Positions 60,490 through 64,000 of a stretch of 64,000 nucleotides of DNA are shown here, in pieces. Below the pieces are notes generated by a model, which saw only the letters and a program-made list of their open reading frames with translations, was not told the origin of the DNA and made no database searches. A program made the translations under genes and the position numbers. Source of the stretch: Amia ocellicauda (lineage: Eukaryota; Chordata; Actinopteri; Amiiformes; Amiidae). Positions within the stretch are counted from its first letter, which is position 1, and every line of letters begins with the position of its first letter. Location of the stretch: positions 29,446,725 through 29,510,724 of the forward strand of contig NC_089854.1 of the NCBI RefSeq assembly GCF_036373705.1, in the 5' to 3' direction.

Positions 60490-63400
60490 GTGGTTTATGC
60501 CAAAAATAAACATAATAAATTATATTGTTGAGCCTGGTTGAAATGTAGTAGGAACGCAAAGCCATTTGTGTGGGATTTACACTTGAATTGATTGATAGCA
60601 CTTCACCTTGCTGAAGTACTCCGTGTCCTATTATGCTCGGTGAAGGTACAGCGGAGACGAGCCGTAGAAGCATCGTTGGTTGACATTAATGGCATTATAT
60701 TGAGTTACTGGAAGCTGGGCTTCTGAGCACACAAGACAAAGTCAATTATTTTGTATATTAAAAACACTCAATTTACAAACAAGGAAAGATCGAGGAATGG
60801 GGAAATGACTTCCTTTTGTGGTGTCGTCTGCTAGATCACGTTTGAAAACAAGATAATGAACTGTGGTATAGGTATGTTTCCATGCATTTTCACTTTGCAG
60901 TGCTCTGTCAACAAGGTGTAATTACATTCTTTAAGGCAGGATATAGTCACAGAGGCCTCATTGTGCATGCTAATCACAGACATAACAAATAACCTTCCAT
61001 TAATGTCCAAAGGAGTAGGAGTTTCCAAATATCCTGTCCACCCAAACTTAGACATCAACAGCACTTCTCCAGGGTACACCAGATGTTTTAAATCTGATAT
61101 CCTGACTGTGGTGGGCCACTGTTGACTTCATGTTTCAAACTACTGCGCTGTGACAACCAACTGCCTACTGGTCATGGGGATAACACTGGAGGATTAACTT
61201 TGGTCAAACATTGTCAATACAAGACATTGCAAAATATTGGCGAATTGAATAATGTTTCAACAATCAAGCTAATCATTCTCAACCAACAGGTGTTCTAGAT
61301 TGTCTCGATTCCCAAGGTTATAATTAATAACATGCTTGTATAAACATGTACCCCTCGCGACCTTGCTCAAAACCAACTAGATCCAATGACCAGTTCAAGC
61401 AAATGTTTGCCAAGGTATGACCAAACCCCTCATAGTAATCATGAGTCATGAGCTGAGAGATACCACATTTGCAGCCATAAATAGTTCCCAGTGTCTGCAT
61501 TCACTATTCTACTGACTCAGACTCAGCTCAGTTTTTTAACCTCTGCCATATTCATTACAACATGTACCAATAATGATCACAACCCCTGAAGTTTAAGATT
61601 AGTAAAAGTTGCTAAATACTTTACTTCAATGTCTATTTAAGATTTATATTAACTAAAAAACAAACAAAACATCTGAGTGATACATTTTTTTTATGTCCTT
61701 TTCTGGGACCCTTAATTCCTATTAATATTTCCCTTTTTATAGCCCTATTACAATCCTATTTCATTGTCAACAATATAAAACACAGTTAATGTATTCTGGA
61801 GCCCAGGTCTGTAAAAGCCTCCTGCATGCTAGGAACTTCTGTTGCAAATCATTTTGTATATTCAAACAGTCTAGAAGAGAAATGTATTGTTACAATATGT
61901 CAGGTAAATTGGATGAAAATGAAAAAAGAATAATGTATTTTCCTGGTTAGAGTACTGGCTACAGGCAGAGGCCAACAACTGATGTGTGCAGGTTTCGTGC
62001 CTTTAAATCGGTTAACTGACCATTACTGACCAGTTCCTGGGATAAACTAATTATCATATATTAACAGATAACCTAACTTATACATTATAAAAGGGGTAGA
62101 ATCTGATCTATCCATGTGCGGTGGTGCTCATACAGAGAATGTTGTTGCCTTGATAATTTATAACTAATTAATATAAAAATATAAATCATATTTCCAATTT
62201 GAAAAAAGCCCATAGCTTTCTCCTTTGGATTGGTAAATTGTTTTTAAGATTTGACATTTGTAATGCATTGTTATGTGGTTGTTGGTCTTACTTTGATTCA
62301 GAAAAAAAAAAACACAGGGAAACACCAAACAGAATTATATTGTTTAGGACCCTATCGGCTATGTGCCAGACAGAAATGAGGGTCGGGGGTACTATTGTTT
62401 CTTGCAATTCAAATAAATAGCCCATGATAGCCAACGTAGAAGGAAAAAAACAATAGCCCTGTAAGCCATGCTTTTATATTAACACCTTGCTCAGATATTA
62501 ACCGCCAGTTCGGCATCCCCCTTTAACTCCACAGCAGCCATCATTCTACGTAGAAAACACACAATATAATTCATTTGATGGCCGTGACACTGGCATGACC
62601 TGCGTAATCTCTCTGGAAAACGTTGTCTGGCATCCCAAGGCCATGTGTTTTCTGCATTGAGAGAGGCAGTTGATCTGAAATACTTTCTCCTGTGTGTGAT
62701 TTCTACTCCCTTTGTTATCCTGTCCATGTCATGCATTTCAATTATACATTGGAATCCATTAGCATTACTTTTGAACCTCTAATGTATCACTCCGGCAACA
62801 GTGAGATTACCTCGGTAACCTGACTGATCAGTTCAGCATTCAGTAATCACAGGAGATCAATGGCCCAACTAAGCGTGGTTTCATAATGCTAAATATCAGA
62901 ACATTACATTCCAGGTTAGGCAAAAGTCAGGATGATACAGCTTGTGGAGCACTGGGTTGGTCATCCTCTCCACCACTCCTTTCTCAGAGATAATGCTAGC
63001 ATCAAGTATATCCTACAAAGGTTTATATTTAATGGAAGCCTACTAAATGTTTTTCAGTAAATGAGTTCCCAGAACGTAACATTTTCACCTAGTTAGATCT
63101 AATTTAAAATCTGAATGATCAAATCCCCATGACCACCAAACCACCAGTAATAATTTTACTATATCACTATTGAATATGTTAAATATCTTTAACAAACAGG
63201 GGCTGTATATTATTCAAAGCAAGTATTTCCTAAATGACACACCTAGAAGAGGCAAATTCAAGGAGGTGGCAGATGATTAACATATATAATAATTATTAAT
63301 CTATAATATTAAAAAGACAAATCTGTCACTAAGTAAAGTGTTGTTATATTTGTATTTTTGTACATATTTAAAAAGCAGTAAAGCAATACGTTAATGAAAT

Positions 63401-64000
63401 ATAACATTTAATCTAGGTTCCGATACATTTTAACTCACTATGACTCTTTTAAAATATGAAATATGGAATAGCCTATACCAGTCTTAAAACCTTGTGATAT
63501 TTTATCACACAACTACATAGCACCAGAGCACAGTCATTATAACAGCAGAATTATCACAGCTTTCACAATAACATTGTTTCAAAAAGTTTGAAATCTTTAG
63601 GTCCCATCTTAGTAATCTTAAAATACTTCCAAAAGCTTCAAGAGCTTAGGGTCTACAAGAGATCATGATACATACCATTTAAGAATCTGTTAGTCACCAA
63701 TTGCTTTTATGCTGACCTAAAAAACATGATGGATTTTGTATTTATTCTCTCTCTCACACACACATACTCCAAAGCAGAACAATCTAAATATTAACCAAAC
63801 TGGACAGTAAGACCGCACATTCTAAGTCATTTGGCAGTGATTCAGGGGATGTTAGATTGAACATTTTCATTGAAGAATGCAAACAGACAAGAAGTAATTA
63901 AATTAAAGTTTATAAGAAGTAAAATAAATAAATAAACTAGATTTCTGAACCCCCCAGGCTTTTTAAAGACATTTTCAAACAGGAATGTCCAAAATTAGAT
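60490..64000. other. Right edge, no supported gene
   Basis: AT-rich sequence. The 62491-62736 minus-strand frame lacks usable splice sites. No recognised transposon. Confidence 0.4.

Noticed and set aside
62491..62736. 81-codon minus-strand ORF with Arg/Cys-rich segment
   Set aside because: The only possible acceptor lacks a pyrimidine tract and no family is recognisable.

Overview
This window is a piece of a vertebrate nuclear genome, almost certainly a ray-finned fish. It is AT-rich, with small exons separated by long introns, GT/AG splice sites and many microsatellites. Its transposons are of fish type: Tc1-like elements, L2 and CR1 LINE fragments, and a Harbinger-like element. Nothing bacterial, no operon and no CRISPR array was seen. 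The species cannot be fixed from the sequence alone; the CR1 and L2 pieces and the spliced genes suit a fish of moderate genome size.

Three genes could be rebuilt exon by exon, with every junction in phase. (1) pts, 6-pyruvoyltetrahydropterin synthase, minus strand, 12439-22148: six exons including a 23-bp micro-exon, 144 aa, all catalytic and zinc residues present. (2) rcvrn, recoverin, plus strand, 25340-27189: three exons, 202 aa, starting head-to-head with pts about 3.2 kb away. (3) glp2r, the class B receptor for glucagon-like peptide 2, minus strand, 33361-50596: 13 exons, 526 aa, converging on rcvrn. From memory, the convergent rcvrn/glp2r pair matches human 17p13.1, whereas human PTS is on chromosome 11q, so the pts/rcvrn junction may be a lineage-specific arrangement.

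At the left edge (about 0.7-10.4 kb, minus strand, downstream of pts) four open, in-phase exons form part of a gene that I do not recognise and that runs off the window. It is the main unexplained coding signal.

Mobile DNA: three copies of one Tc1-like family (40941-42527, 37129-38584, 57477-58839). The first has an uninterrupted 337-aa DD34E transposase, both terminal inverted repeats and TA target duplications, and lies in a glp2r intron. The second lies in another glp2r intron and is internally deleted; the third is 3'-truncated. All three share a striking 83-bp palindrome just before the transposase start. A second, decayed Tc1 type (19391-20715) and a Harbinger-like element (17520-18796) sit in pts intron 1. 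A 5'-truncated L2 LINE with reverse transcriptase remnants (29504-30852) and a CR1 fragment (28752-29165) lie between rcvrn and glp2r. Right of glp2r the sequence looks intergenic, apart from repeats and a weak 44-codon membrane ORF at 60355-60489.
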